In this document: piece by piece, positions 25,259 to 35,057 of the stretch
How the letters are laid out: each line of letters opens with the position of its first letter
Numbering within the stretch: the first letter of the stretch is position 1
Origin: JAGQIB01 sp041393395
Lineage (GTDB): Bacteria; ARS69
Assembly: GCA_041393395.1 (NCBI GenBank)
Contig: JAWKKG010000006.1
Location: 186,001-250,000 of the forward strand
Direction: 5' to 3'
Length of the DNA stretch: 64,000 nt
The notes under the pieces: generated by a model
What the model saw: the letters and a program-made list of their open reading frames with translations, nothing else
Databases searched by the model: none
Told to the model about the DNA's origin: nothing
Made by a program: the position numbers and the translations under genes

Positions 25259-25933
25259 CTAGTGGCCGGACTTCGGCTTGGCTTCGTGCGCCTTGTCCTT
25301 CGCGTCCTTGCCGTGCTTCTCGAGCTTCTTCGCTTCTTTCTGACCATGCTGCGCGGCCTCTTCGGCCTTCGCCTTCACGGTCTCGGCCGCCTGCTCGGCG
25401 TCCTCGCGAGCTTCCTCGGTCGCATGCTCCGCCGCCTCGTCCATCCGCTCCTTGCCCTCGTGCGCCTTCTCGCGGATGTCCTGGCCGACGTTCTCCACTT
25501 CGCGCTTGCCGTGCTCGAACTCGCCGGCCTCGCGCGACGCGCGCTTGAGCTCGCGGTGCTCTCCGATACGCGCGTGCACGAAGTTCCTGAACTCGTTCGG
25601 GTCGCCCCCTTCGCGCACGTGGCGAGCACCTTCCTCGAGCGCCGTCTCCGCCACGGTGGCCGACACGCCTTCCGTGCGCGCGCTCTCGAGCATCTCGGTC
25701 ACCGCCTCGGCCGGCACGCCCGCCTCGCGCGCCTGCGTGGCCGTCTCCGGCAGGCGCATCGCCCGCAGGATCCGGTCGGCGACCGACTCGACGGGCGCGG
25801 CCGCCTCCGTCGCCGCCGCCTCCACCTCCGGGGCGGCCTCCGGCGCCGTGGCCGTCGACGTCTCGCCCTCGGCGAGCGCACCGCCGGTCCAGCCGAGGAC
25901 CGTGACGACGCTCGCGATCAACATCCGATTCAT
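25259..25933 (-). CDS. Exported Ala/Glu/Lys-rich helical protein
   Basis: Protein of 224 residues that starts MNRMLIASVVTVLGWTGGALA, a good signal peptide, after a strong GGAGGA. The first mature segment is Ala/Glu/Pro/Thr-rich and likely disordered. A helical block of about 80 residues follows. The last 90 residues consist of repeated Lys/Glu/Ala heptad- or 11-mer-like segments (EKAHEGKERMDEAAEHATEE, AEEAAQHGQKEAKKLEKHGK) reminiscent of LEA or apolipoprotein-type amphipathic helices. It contains several histidines near the C-terminus. Function is unknown. It is located 146 bases downstream of copA. Confidence 0.72.
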   Translation of the reverse strand: MNRMLIASVVTVLGWTGGALAEGETSTATAPEAAPEVEAAATEAAAPVESVADRILRAMRLPETATQAREAGVPAEAVTEMLESARTEGVSATVAETALEEGARHVREGGDPNEFRNFVHARIGEHRELKRASREAGEFEHGKREVENVGQDIREKAHEGKERMDEAAEHATEEAREDAEQAAETVKAKAEEAAQHGQKEAKKLEKHGKDAKDKAHEAKPKSGH

Positions 25934-26079
25934 GGGATTCCTCCGCGGTTCTGCGGAGCGGGGAACCGCTCCGTCACCAGGGGAAACGTGGCGTTCACGC
26001 GGAATGCGACGTTTCGGTTGCGGGGCATTCGACCCGCGCCCCCCGCGCGCAGTCACATTCCGCTGCCGCGGGACGGGGG

Positions 26080-28440
26080 TCAAGCCGGATCGGCAGCCCG
26101 GCCCTCGCCCCGGAAGAGTCGCAATCGCAACGAGTTGGCGACCACGGAGACGGAGCTTGCGGCCATCGCGGCACTCGCGAATACCGGCGACAGGAGCCAG
26201 CCCGTCCAGGGGTAGAGGACACCGGCCGCGAGAGGGATCCCGAGCACGTTGTAGCCGAACGCCCAGGCGAGATTCTGCCGGATGACGCGCGTCGAACGGC
26301 GCGACATCCGCAGGAGATCCGCGATCGCGGTCAGGCGCGGCGAGACGAGAATCACGGGCGCGGCGCCGCGCGCGACGTCGGTGCCGCCGCCCATCGCAAC
26401 GCCGACGCGCGCGGCGGCGAGGGCCGGCGCGTCGTTGATGCCGTCGCCGACCATGAGCACGGAGCGGCCTTCTTCCGTCAATCGCTGCACGAACGCGACC
26501 TTGTCCTCCGGGCTCGCGGGCGCGTGGACCTCGTCGACGCCGATCTCCCGCCCCACCGCCTCCGCCACGTTCCGGCGATCCCCGCTCAGCAGGACGATCC
26601 GCGCGCCGAGCCGGCGCAGCGCGTCCACGCCGGCCCGCGCGTCGTCGCGCAGCGGATCTCGGATCCCGAGCACGGCGATTCCCGCTCCGTCCACGCCGAT
26701 CGCCACCGGAGTGGTGTGCGCGGACTCCGCTCGCTCGAAGGCCGATCGAAGGGGTGCCGTGTCGACGCCCTTCGCGCGGAGGAACTCCTCCGTCCCCACG
26801 CGCACCTTGTGACCGGCGATCTTGCCGAACATGCCGCCGCCGCTCTGCGCGAACGCCGTCTCCGGTTCGACGATCTCGAGCCCGCGACGTTGCGCCTCCC
26901 GGATCACCGCGTTCGCGAGCGGATGCTCCGACCTCATCTCGAGCCCGGCCGCGAGCGCGAGCGCATGATCGACGCCTGCATCGCCGTCGACGTCGACGCC
27001 TTCCCGCCCGAGAACTTCGACCACCTCGGGACGGCCGTGCGTGACCGTGCCCGTCTTGTCCAGCACCACCGTGTCCACGCCGCCCGCCACCTCGAGGGCC
27101 AGGCCGTCGCGGAGCAGGATGCCGCGCCGCGCAAGCGTTCCGGTGGCCACGGAGATCGCGGCCGGCACCGCGAGCCCCATCGCGCACGGACACGCGATGA
27201 TCAGCACCGTGACGAACGCGCGCAGCGCGAACGCCGCGTTCGGTCCGAGCAGCAGCCAGATCCCGAACGTGATCGCCGCGATCGCGAGTACCGCCGGCAC
27301 GAACACCGCCGCCACCCGATCCACCAGCCGCTGGATCGGCGGCTTCGCGGCCATGGCCTCCTCGAGAAGCCCGAGGATGCGCGCGATCGCGGTGTCCTCG
27401 CCCACGCCCGTCGCACGGAGGACGAGCGCACCGGAGCCGTTCGTCGTTCCGGCCGACACGACGTCCCCCGCGGCCTTCGCGACGGGGCGCGACTCGCCGG
27501 TGAGCATCGACTCGTCGAGCGCGCTCGTTCCGGACTCCACCGCTCCGTCCACCGGCACCCGCTCGCCCGGTCGCAGCGCGATCCGGTCGCCCACGTGAAT
27601 CTCCTCGATCGGCAGGTCGATCTCCGCACCGTCTCGCAGTACCCGCGCGGTGCGGGGCACCCGTTCCGCGAGCGCCCGCACGGCCTCGCCCGCCTTCCCC
27701 TTGGCCCGCTCCTCGAGGAGCCGCCCGAGCGTCACGAGGGAGATCACCCACGGCACCGCCTCGTACCAGACGTCCGTCGGGAGTCCGGCCTCCGCGACGC
27801 GCGCGGGCACGGTCGTGACGATCGCGGAGACGACGAACGCGGTGCCTGTGCCGATCGCCACGAGCGTGTCCATGTCGGGCGAGCGATGTCGCAAGCCCTT
27901 CCAAGTGCGCACGAAAAAGCCGCGACCGGACCAGAGCAGCACGGGCAGCGTGATCGCGAACAGCGACCAGCGCAGCACTCCCGGGTCGACGTTCCAGAGG
28001 CCGGGGAAAAGCGCTCGCGTCAAGACGTCCAGCGGCTTCATCACGAACGCGAACGGGCCGATCGGGCCCGCGTGCCCGCCCTCGTGCATCAACGGCATCG
28101 AAAGGAACATCGCGGCCCAGGCGGCGACGAACGTGTAGGCGAACCGCAGGCCGAGAGCGCGCACCGTTTCCGGATTCGCGTCGCCCTCCATGTCGGACGC
28201 GCGGGCGCCGCTGATGCGCGGTCGCGCTTCGTAGCCCGCGGCGCGCACCGCCGCGATGACGGCATCGAGGGCGCCTCTCTTTGCCGCGCCGTCACCGTCC
28301 TCGGCGAAGTCCACGTCGGCGCGGTGCGCCATGAGGTTCACGCGCGCACCGGTCACGCCCGGCACGCGCGCGATCGCCTTCTCGACGTTCGCGACGCAGC
28401 TCGCGCAGTGCATGCCGCGAATCTCGAGCGAGGAGCGCAT
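26080..28440 (-). CDS. copA: Copper-exporting P1B-1 ATPase
   Basis: Membrane ATPase (786 residues) exporting Cu(I). One heavy-metal-associated domain is at the N-terminus with the copper site MHCASC (residues 10-15). Eight predicted helices follow, with the CPC transport motif at Cys417-Pro-Cys419, the TGES actuator loop, phosphorylation site Asp461 in DKTGT, an HP motif in SEHPLAN, and the hinge [11 protein letters not shown] 28440 has GGGAGG upstream. The divergent Cys/His-rich mini-gene and the two envelope-protein genes behind it suggest a metal-stress region. No copper regulator gene is visible. Confidence 0.96.
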   Translation of the reverse strand: MRSSLEIRGMHCASCVANVEKAIARVPGVTGARVNLMAHRADVDFAEDGDGAAKRGALDAVIAAVRAAGYEARPRISGARASDMEGDANPETVRALGLRFAYTFVAAWAAMFLSMPLMHEGGHAGPIGPFAFVMKPLDVLTRALFPGLWNVDPGVLRWSLFAITLPVLLWSGRGFFVRTWKGLRHRSPDMDTLVAIGTGTAFVVSAIVTTVPARVAEAGLPTDVWYEAVPWVISLVTLGRLLEERAKGKAGEAVRALAERVPRTARVLRDGAEIDLPIEEIHVGDRIALRPGERVPVDGAVESGTSALDESMLTGESRPVAKAAGDVVSAGTTNGSGALVLRATGVGEDTAIARILGLLEEAMAAKPPIQRLVDRVAAVFVPAVLAIAAITFGIWLLLGPNAAFALRAFVTVLIIACPCAMGLAVPAAISVATGTLARRGILLRDGLALEVAGGVDTVVLDKTGTVTHGRPEVVEVLGREGVDVDGDAGVDHALALAAGLEMRSEHPLANAVIREAQRRGLEIVEPETAFAQSGGGMFGKIAGHKVRVGTEEFLRAKGVDTAPLRSAFERAESAHTTPVAIGVDGAGIAVLGIRDPLRDDARAGVDALRRLGARIVLLSGDRRNVAEAVGREIGVDEVHAPASPEDKVAFVQRLTEEGRSVLMVGDGINDAPALAAARVGVAMGGGTDVARGAAPVILVSPRLTAIADLLRMSRRSTRVIRQNLAWAFGYNVLGIPLAAGVLYPWTGWLLSPVFASAAMAASSVSVVANSLRLRLFRGEGRAADPA

Positions 28441-28637
28441 GGGACCTCCCGGGACGTCACCCAACCTACCGATCCGCGGCGGTACCACAAGGCCCGGCCC
28501 GACCCGGATCCCTCCCGCTGCATGGTAGTGGGTCCGGTGCCCCACGACCCCGGCGAATCGGGACCGGGTCCGGCGGACCCACCGCCGGCGAATCAGCTCC
28601 CTTGACAGGATCCTGGCCCCGGGCGTTCCCTCACTAC

Positions 28638-28919
28638 ATGCGAAACGCGCTCGGGGCCGTCCTCGGTCTCGTTCTGATGCTCGCGAGCCCGCTCGGATTC
28701 GGCGGGCTGCGCCACGACGACTGCCACGACGACCACGAGTCGTGGCCATCGTGTCCCGTTTGCCTGTTCCACGCGACGCAGACGACCGATCTGGTCGTGG
28801 CGCCGGAGCTGCCCGATCCGCCGGCCGCCGATTGCTCCTTCACCGTCCCTCCCGCCCTCCCGCTCCACACCGCGGCTCGCCCCACTCCCCGCGGTCGCGG
28901 CCCCCCACGAATCGACTGA
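28638..28919 (+). CDS. Small Cys/His-rich exported protein (DUF2946-like)
   Basis: Predicted 93-residue protein with an N-terminal hydrophobic segment (MRNALGAVLGLVLMLASPLGF) followed by a short metal-ligand-rich stretch (LRHDDCHDDHESWPSCPVC). A Pro/Ala/Arg-rich tail completes it. The CPVC with surrounding histidines resembles DUF2946-type periplasmic proteins found next to metal transporters. The gene is divergent from copA and is followed by an outer-membrane barrel and metal-uptake genes, so metal binding is a reasonable guess. The tail after residue 60 is low in complexity. Confidence 0.6.
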   Translation: MRNALGAVLGLVLMLASPLGFGGLRHDDCHDDHESWPSCPVCLFHATQTTDLVVAPELPDPPAADCSFTVPPALPLHTAARPTPRGRGPPRID

Positions 28920-28992
28920 AGACCCGGCTCATCTTCGTGCGCGGTCCCGTCCGGGATCCGCGCCGTCTTCACGATTCCGAGAGGAGGGGCGC

Positions 28993-30063
28993 ATGTCGCG
29001 TTCCATCGTATTCGCGTGGGCGGCGGCCTTCGTGCTGGTGTGCTTCGTGCCGCCGGCGCTCGCCCAGAAGCTGAATCCCGACCTGTCCGTCATCGGCGAC
29101 GTGCGGGCTCAGGCCGTCGACACGGACGGCGAGTCGACGCAGTCGCTCGAGCTGCACGAAGTCGAAGTCGGCCTCGCCGGCGCGCTGAACCCCTACGCGA
29201 GCGCAGCGGTGTATCTGGGAATCCACGGCACGGAGGGAATCGAGGTCGAGGAGGCGAAGCTCACGCTCGATCGCTACCTGCCGGCCTCGCTCGCGCTGAC
29301 CGCCGGCCAGTCGCTGCTCGACTTCGGTCAGATCAATCCGCGCCATCGCCACGCGTTCCCGTGGCTCGACGCTCCGCTCATGCACCAGGAGTTCTTCGGG
29401 GAGGACGGCGCCCGCGACGTCACGGCGCGGCTCGACTGGCTCGCCCCCACGACCGGGGTGGCGATCCGGGCGTCGGCGGGAGTCCTGGGCGGCACGTCGT
29501 TGCTGGGAGGGCACGACCACGGTGCCGAGGACGATAGCGGTGACACCGAGGAGGACGCTCCGGAACTCGGCGCTTCCGGGCGCCTCGAGCTGTTCGCGGA
29601 GCCTTCGGGCTCCGTCTCGTTCGCGATCGGCGGCTCCGTCCTGCACGGGGTATACGACCCGGCGGACGGCGCGCACGCGACGTGGCTGGACGTCGACGCG
29701 AAGTTCAACGTCGACCTCGGTCCCGCGCGGAAGCTCGTGCTGCAGGTCGAAGGCGTGAAGGGCACGCTGGAAGCCTCGGAGGAAACGTCGACACAGGATC
29801 CGACCGGCTACTTCGCGGTCGCCGATCTCCGCCTCGATCGTCGCTGGAACGTCGGCGGCTGGGCCGAGTCCACGGCCGAACGCGCCGAAGACTCGATCCG
29901 CACGAACCGCTATGGCGGCTTCGTGGGCCTGCAGCTCATGGAGGAGACGACCGTGTTCCGTGTGGTCGCGCGACGAACGTCGCCGGACGAGGCCCCCGCC
30001 ACGAATGAGCTCATCCTTCAGGCCCTGTTCTCGCTGGGCCCCCACCAGTCGCACCGGTTCTAG
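28993..30063 (+). CDS. Predicted outer-membrane barrel protein linked to metal uptake
   Basis: Exported protein of 356 residues with a signal peptide ending at PPALAQ. The mature part is made of many alternating strands typical of a porin-type barrel (SLELHEVEVGLAGAL, YASAAVYLGIHG, PASLALTAGQSLLDFGQIN, RYGGFVGLQLMEETTVFRVVARR). One loop is rich in histidine and acidic residues (LGGHDHGAEDDSGDTEED), a likely metal-binding loop. It is 14 bases upstream of the ZnuA-like binding protein gene, so it may act as the outer-membrane entry for the same metal. Confidence 0.75.
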   Translation: MSRSIVFAWAAAFVLVCFVPPALAQKLNPDLSVIGDVRAQAVDTDGESTQSLELHEVEVGLAGALNPYASAAVYLGIHGTEGIEVEEAKLTLDRYLPASLALTAGQSLLDFGQINPRHRHAFPWLDAPLMHQEFFGEDGARDVTARLDWLAPTTGVAIRASAGVLGGTSLLGGHDHGAEDDSGDTEEDAPELGASGRLELFAEPSGSVSFAIGGSVLHGVYDPADGAHATWLDVDAKFNVDLGPARKLVLQVEGVKGTLEASEETSTQDPTGYFAVADLRLDRRWNVGGWAESTAERAEDSIRTNRYGGFVGLQLMEETTVFRVVARRTSPDEAPATNELILQALFSLGPHQSHRF

Positions 30064-30077
30064 AGAGGAGAACGATC

Positions 30078-30953
30078 ATGCATCGAATTCTGATCGGTCT
30101 CGGGGCCGCCTTCCTCGCACTCACGCCGCGGGCCGACGCGGGCGAGCCGCTGCGAGTCGTCGCCTCGACCACGGACGTCGGCGCGATCGCGCGGGCCGTC
30201 CTCGGCGATGACGCCTCCGTCGAGATCGTCGCCCGTCCCGACCGCGACCCGCACGCGCTCGAGGTCCGCCCGAGCACGATGCGACTCACCGCGAAGGCGG
30301 ACTTCTACCTGAAGGTCGGGCTCTCGCTCGATCTGTGGGCGGACGACATCGTTCGCGGCTCCCGCAACCGCGACCTGAAGGTCGTCGACTGCTCGCAATG
30401 GGTCGAGGTCCTCGAGAAGCCGGCGGGCAAGGTCGACCTGTCGCAGGGCGACGTCCATCCGGAGGGCAATCCGCACTGGTGGACGGACCCGCTGAACGCC
30501 GCCGCCGTCGCGCGCGGCCTTGCCGACGCCTTCGGGCGGGCGCGTCCGGACGACGCGGATCGGTTCCGCACGAACGCCGAGACTTTCGCGGCCGAGGCCG
30601 AGCGGCGAACGGCGGCCTGGCGCGAGCGGGCGGGCGGCGCGCGGTTCGCGGAGTACCACCGCTCGTGGGTGTACTTCGCTTATCGCTTCGGCGCGGAGAT
30701 CGTGGCGCGGGTCGAGCCGTTGCCGGGAATCCCGCCGAGCGCGCGTCAGCTCCAGGAAACCGCCGACGTCTTGAAGGCGACCGGAGTGCGGGCCGTCTTC
30801 CGCGATCCGTACCAGACGCCCTCGCCCGTGCGCTTCCTGGAGCGTGAAGTCGGGGCCCGCGACGTCCTGATCCCGACCTCGTGCGAGGAGCCGACCCCGG
30901 AGTCGTACTTCGCTCACCTCGAGCGGGCCATCGCGGCGCTGGAGGCTCGATGA
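30078..30953 (+). CDS. Zinc/manganese-type ABC transporter substrate-binding protein
   Basis: Periplasmic cluster A-I binding protein of 291 residues. The signal peptide ends near PRADAG. The likely metal ligands are in DPHALEVRPS (His near 55), GNPHWWTDP, AEYHRSWVYFAYRFG and FRDPYQ, the four-ligand pattern of ZnuA/MntC-like proteins. There is no long His-rich loop of the ZnuA kind, since that feature sits in the preceding barrel protein. It overlaps the permease gene by four bases (ATGA). Confidence 0.92.
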   Translation: MHRILIGLGAAFLALTPRADAGEPLRVVASTTDVGAIARAVLGDDASVEIVARPDRDPHALEVRPSTMRLTAKADFYLKVGLSLDLWADDIVRGSRNRDLKVVDCSQWVEVLEKPAGKVDLSQGDVHPEGNPHWWTDPLNAAAVARGLADAFGRARPDDADRFRTNAETFAAEAERRTAAWRERAGGARFAEYHRSWVYFAYRFGAEIVARVEPLPGIPPSARQLQETADVLKATGVRAVFRDPYQTPSPVRFLEREVGARDVLIPTSCEEPTPESYFAHLERAIAALEAR

Positions 30954-31792
30954 GCTGGTTCCTCGATCCCTGGTCACTCCCGTTCATGCGCTGGGCCCTC
31001 GTGTGCTGCCTCGTGCTGGCCGGGGTGCACGCGTACCTCGGATTCCACGTGGTGCGGCGCGGTGTGCTGTTCGTCGATCTCGCCATGGCGCAGATGGCGG
31101 CCCTCGGGGCCGCCGTCGGCGTCGTGTTCGGGCTCGAGCACGGTACGACCGCCTCGTACGTGATCTCGCTGTCCTTCGCGCTCGCCGGCAGCGTGGTGTT
31201 CGCCACGCTGCGCAGCCGGGTGCTGCACCAGGAGACGCTGATCGCGATCTTCTACGCGATCGCCACCGCGCTGACGTTCGTGGTGCTGGAGCACTCGCCG
31301 CACGGCATGGACGAGGTGAAGCATCTGTTCGTGGGACAGGTGCTCACGGTGGACCCGCCCAAGGTCCTGTGGACGGCATTGCTGTACTCCGCGATCGGTG
31401 TCGTGCTCGCGCGCCTGAACAAGCGACTGCTCGCGGTCACCGACGGGCGGGAACGCGGGCGCGGCAAGCTGGATCTCGTGTTCTACGGAGCGTTCGCGGT
31501 CGTCGTCACGAGTTCGGTATCGCTGGTCGGTGTCCTGCTCGTGTTCGGCCTGCTCGTGCTGCCGTCCGTGGCCGCGCTCTTGGTGCCCGGCCGCGACGGC
31601 TCGAGGCTCGCTTGGGGCTGGATCTTCGCCGGGCTCGGCTGTCTCGGCGGCCTGCACGCCGCGTATCACCTCGATCAACCGGCGTCGCCGATCATCGTCG
31701 TGTGTCTCGCGGTGCTGCTCGTGGGCGCGGCCGTGCTCGGCCGGATCCGCTCGGGACGCGGGGATGTCGGCGACGAGATCAGTAGTCGGTGA
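30950..31792 (+). CDS. Metal ABC transporter permease (ZnuB/MntB family)
   Basis: Membrane permease of 280 residues with about eight helices and the family motifs [17 protein letters not shown] and [23 protein letters not shown]. It is coupled by an ATGA overlap to the binding protein gene. No ATP-binding subunit gene is next to it. The next gene downstream is a P-type ATPase on the opposite strand, overlapping this gene by 14 bases at their ends. The missing ATPase must be encoded elsewhere or shared. Confidence 0.93.
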   Translation: MSWFLDPWSLPFMRWALVCCLVLAGVHAYLGFHVVRRGVLFVDLAMAQMAALGAAVGVVFGLEHGTTASYVISLSFALAGSVVFATLRSRVLHQETLIAIFYAIATALTFVVLEHSPHGMDEVKHLFVGQVLTVDPPKVLWTALLYSAIGVVLARLNKRLLAVTDGRERGRGKLDLVFYGAFAVVVTSSVSLVGVLLVFGLLVLPSVAALLVPGRDGSRLAWGWIFAGLGCLGGLHAAYHLDQPASPIIVVCLAVLLVGAAVLGRIRSGRGDVGDEISSR

Positions 31793-33641
31793 GCGTCTTC
31801 GGCGGCAGCGCGACGCGAAGCGCGTTGACCACCGCGAACACGTCGATGATCTCCTGCAGGATCGCGCCGCCCACCGGGGGAAGGTAGCCGGCGGCCGCAA
31901 TGAACATGCCCACGACGCTGAGGGCCATGCCGCCGACCGCGCTCTGCAGCGCGATCGTGCGCATGCGCCCCGCGACGTGGAGCAGTTCATCCACCTTCTC
32001 CAGGGAACTCTCGAGCACCACCGCGCCGGCCGCCTCCGCCGTGATGTCGCTCTCCTGACCGAACGCGATGCCCACGGTCGCGGCGGTCAGGGCCGGGGCG
32101 TCGTTGATGCCGTCGCCCAGGAACAACGTCGGCGCGGCGGCGGTCTCGCGCCGGACGATCTCGAGCTTCTGCTCCGGCGTCTGCCCGGCGTGGACCTCCG
32201 TGATTCCGACCCGCTCCGCGAGGTGCCGCACTTCCGACTCGCGATCGCCGGACACCAGCATCACGCGCTCGAACCGGTGGCGCGGGCGGAGATGGCGAAT
32301 GAAGGACTCGCCGTCCGCGCGCGGCTCGTCGCGGAACCGGAACGTGGCGGCGTAGCGATCGTCGATCGCGATCACGCACTCGAGGCCGCCCTCCACCGGC
32401 GGCAAGCTGGACGCGTCCTCGGGGCGGTCGGCCACCAGGCGCGAGCGATTCGTCACGCGCAGGGAACGACCCGCGATCTCCCCGCGCAAGCCGTCGCCCG
32501 GCTGCTCGCTGATGCGCTCCGCCTCGCGCAACGCGAGTCGACGTTCCTCCGCGGCCTGCAGGATCGCGCCCGCCAGCGGGTGCTTCGAGTAGCGCTCCAG
32601 GCTCGCGACGAGTGCGAGCACGTCGTCGGCAACGTGTCCCTCGGCCGGCAGCACCTCGGTGAGACGCGGCTCGCCGTACGTGAGCGTCCCCGTCTTGTCG
32701 AAGATCGCGACCCGACACGTGTCGATGCGCTCCAGCACCGCGGGGTCCTTGATGATGATCCCGCGTCGCGCGGCCAGCGAGATCGACCCGATGATCGCGA
32801 CCGGGATCGCGATCAGGAGCGGGCACGGCGTGGCGACCACGAGCACGGCGAGGAACCGGACCGCTTCCCCGCTCAGCACCCAGGCGAGGATCGCGATCGC
32901 GACCGCGAGCGGTGTGTAGATCGCGCCGAGCTGGTCGCCGAGGCGGCGCAGCTTCGGACGACGTTGCTCGGACGCGCGCATGACCTCCATGATCTTCGCG
33001 TAGCGCGAGTCCACGGCGAGCTTCGTGGCGCGGATCGTGAGCGCGGTTTGTCCGTTGACGGCGCCGGAGAGCACGTCCGAGCCCGGCGTCTTGGACATCA
33101 GGTACGGCTCGCCGGTGAGGTACGACTCGTCCATCACGCCGTGGCCGTCGATGACCACGCCATCGACCGGGCAGATCTCGTGCGGGAAGATCGCGATCTC
33201 GTCGTCCGGGCGAACGTCGTCGAGCGGCACGTCCTCGATCGCGCCGCCGCGACGCCGGTGCGCCACCGTGGGCATGCGACGGGCGAGCGCCTCGAGCACG
33301 GAGGAAGCGCTCCGCACCGCGTAGTTCTCGAGCGCCTGGCCGCCGGAGAGCATCAGCACCACGAGCGTGCCGGCCAGGTACTCGCCGAGGATCACGGAGG
33401 TCACGATCGAGATGCCGGCCAGCAAGTCCGATCCGAACTCGCGATTCCACGCGAGGCGGAGCAGCTCGAGCACGAGCGGAATGCCCCCGAGCACGAGGGC
33501 CACGAGCAGCGGCACGTCCCAGGTGGCGAACCCGGCGACGGCTCCCGATACGTGCGCCACGTAGCGAAGAACGAGATGCGTGACGATCGCCGCGATCGCC
33601 AGGATCGCGATTCGGGTCTCTGCGTTCTTGAGCCAGTTCAT
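31779..33641 (-). CDS. Heavy-metal P1B-type ATPase with TPC motif
   Basis: Transition-metal ATPase of 620 residues. Unlike copA it has no N-terminal metal-binding domain and starts directly with membrane helices. The transport motif is TPC (Thr271-Pro-Cys273), in place of CPC. Phosphorylation site Asp315 lies in DKTGT, with TGEP in the actuator, an HP motif in SKHPLAG, and GDGINDAP in the hinge. TPC-type members have been grouped as P1B-5 (nickel/iron/cobalt in the studied case), but that one carries a hemerythrin domain which is absent here. The metal is therefore open. Confidence 0.9.
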   Translation of the reverse strand: MNWLKNAETRIAILAIAAIVTHLVLRYVAHVSGAVAGFATWDVPLLVALVLGGIPLVLELLRLAWNREFGSDLLAGISIVTSVILGEYLAGTLVVLMLSGGQALENYAVRSASSVLEALARRMPTVAHRRRGGAIEDVPLDDVRPDDEIAIFPHEICPVDGVVIDGHGVMDESYLTGEPYLMSKTPGSDVLSGAVNGQTALTIRATKLAVDSRYAKIMEVMRASEQRRPKLRRLGDQLGAIYTPLAVAIAILAWVLSGEAVRFLAVLVVATPCPLLIAIPVAIIGSISLAARRGIIIKDPAVLERIDTCRVAIFDKTGTLTYGEPRLTEVLPAEGHVADDVLALVASLERYSKHPLAGAILQAAEERRLALREAERISEQPGDGLRGEIAGRSLRVTNRSRLVADRPEDASSLPPVEGGLECVIAIDDRYAATFRFRDEPRADGESFIRHLRPRHRFERVMLVSGDRESEVRHLAERVGITEVHAGQTPEQKLEIVRRETAAAPTLFLGDGINDAPALTAATVGIAFGQESDITAEAAGAVVLESSLEKVDELLHVAGRMRTIALQSAVGGMALSVVGMFIAAAGYLPPVGGAILQEIIDVFAVVNALRVALPPKTLTDY

Positions 33642-33736
33642 GGCCGCTCCCGGCAAGGCACACGGGAGCAAAGCCCGGCCCCGGGAGAAGCGCAAGTACG
33701 CGGTTTCCGCCGCCCGCAAGTGGCGGCGGGCGGCGT

Positions 33737-34117
33737 TCAGCTCGCTTCGATCAGCTCGATCGGATTCCCCTCGGGATCGCGCACCACGAGGCATTCCCGG
33801 CCGGCACTGCGGAGCGGCCCCTCTACCGCACCACCGCAGTCACGGGCGAGCCGCCCCGCGGCGACGAGATCCGGCACCGCGATCAGGAACTGGTGACGGG
33901 CCTGCCGCGCATCCACGCTCGCGATCTCGTTCGGGCAGAACAGCAGGTTCACTCCGGCGAGGTTGCCTCGCCAGAATCGGGCCTTGCCGGCCCGGAACGG
34001 TCGCAGGCCGGTGTCGAAGACGGCGTTGTAGAAGGCGGCCATCGCCTCGCCGTCTTCCACGGCGAGGGTGATCTGGTGCAGCGACAGGAAGCCGGGATCG
34101 GACGCGGTTTCGGTCAT
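33737..34117 (-). CDS. VOC-family (glyoxalase/dioxygenase fold) protein
   Basis: Single-domain protein of 126 residues with the beta-alpha-beta-beta-beta repeats of the vicinal-oxygen-chelate fold: [23 protein letters not shown] at the start and [18 protein letters not shown] at the end. His (in LHQITL) and Glu (in PIELIE) are at the usual metal-ligand places. ATG 34117 is chosen because the longer upstream frame has no family similarity. The substrate is unknown. It stands between two operons on the minus strand. Confidence 0.85.
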   Translation of the reverse strand: MTETASDPGFLSLHQITLAVEDGEAMAAFYNAVFDTGLRPFRAGKARFWRGNLAGVNLLFCPNEIASVDARQARHQFLIAVPDLVAAGRLARDCGGAVEGPLRSAGRECLVVRDPEGNPIELIEAS

Positions 34118-34296
34118 CGCGGACGCGTTCGGCTCTCGGGGGCCCGTTTCGCCGGGACGGCGCGGGGCTTTCGGCGTGCTCAAGACTCTTTGCTCCAGGG
34201 GGACGAACGGACTCACTGTATCCACGTTCCCCGGGAACGACGAGGGCGGACTCCGGTCAAAACGTCGTGAAGACGCGGACGGGACGGTCGCAGGTC

Positions 34297-35046
34297 TCAG
34301 CGGGGGCGAATCGGGGACGCCCGTTCGCGCCAGGCCGAGAGATCCCACCCGAGCAGTCGCTCGAGCGAGGCCGTCTCCGGATCGAGCTCGCGGTGCAGGA
34401 ACTCGCGATCGGCGGCGTCCATCGGGCTGTAACTCTGCGCGAAAACACGCTCCGTGGGGAGGCTCAAAGGCGAAACACCGAGAAAACTCCACACACGGGC
34501 GAGTGTTTCGTCGTGTCGATGCGCGAGATCCGCACTCTCGAGGACGAGGACTCGCTCGCGTCCGAATCGGGCGAACACTCGTTCGATCTGTGCCGCGTAT
34601 CTTCCGCGGTCCACGTAGGACCAGTGGCGGTGCTGACCTCCCGCCTTCGCGAGACGCGCGCTCTCCTGCGCGAGAGCCTGCCCGAACGGCAGCATCTCGT
34701 CGCCGCGACCGGTCTCCATGACCCAGTGGGAGTAGGCGCGTTCCACGGGATCCCGCAGCACGAGAATCCAGCGCATGTCCGGATTGTAGGCCGCGATCCG
34801 GTCCACGCAGGGTCGCCAGTACACGTAGATCGGCGTCGCCTCGCCGATCACGCGCGTTTCCGGTCCCGGCGCGAAGAGTCGATGGTACGTGGCCGGATCC
34901 GGCGTGCCGTTCACGAAGTCCTCGTCGCGGTCGAACCAGTGCGCCTCTTTCACGGACGAGAACGCGACCTCGGGGTGGGCTGCGACGAACTTCGCGAGCG
35001 CGGTGGTACCGCCTTTCTGCACGCCGCCGATCACGAAGTCGACCAT
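34297..35046 (-). CDS. Sulfotransferase family protein
   Basis: PAPS-dependent sulfotransferase of 249 residues. The 5'-phosphosulfate-binding loop is at the N-terminus (VIGGVQKGGTTALAKFV) and the 3'-phosphate-binding segment is VLRDPVERAYSHWVME. The ending LLGWDLSAWR is typical of the NodH/heparan-type family. There is no signal peptide or membrane anchor. It is the last gene of a minus-strand run with two membrane glycosyltransferase-like proteins. Sulfation of the glycan or lipid they build is a reasonable inference. Confidence 0.9.
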   Translation of the reverse strand: MVDFVIGGVQKGGTTALAKFVAAHPEVAFSSVKEAHWFDRDEDFVNGTPDPATYHRLFAPGPETRVIGEATPIYVYWRPCVDRIAAYNPDMRWILVLRDPVERAYSHWVMETGRGDEMLPFGQALAQESARLAKAGGQHRHWSYVDRGRYAAQIERVFARFGRERVLVLESADLAHRHDETLARVWSFLGVSPLSLPTERVFAQSYSPMDAADREFLHRELDPETASLERLLGWDLSAWRERASPIRPR

Positions 35047-35057
35047 GACTGCCTCCT

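Noticed and set aside
28602..28637. TTGACA at 28602-28607 as promoter of the small Cys/His-rich gene
   Set aside because: There is no -10-like box at a suitable distance and the start codon follows too closely.
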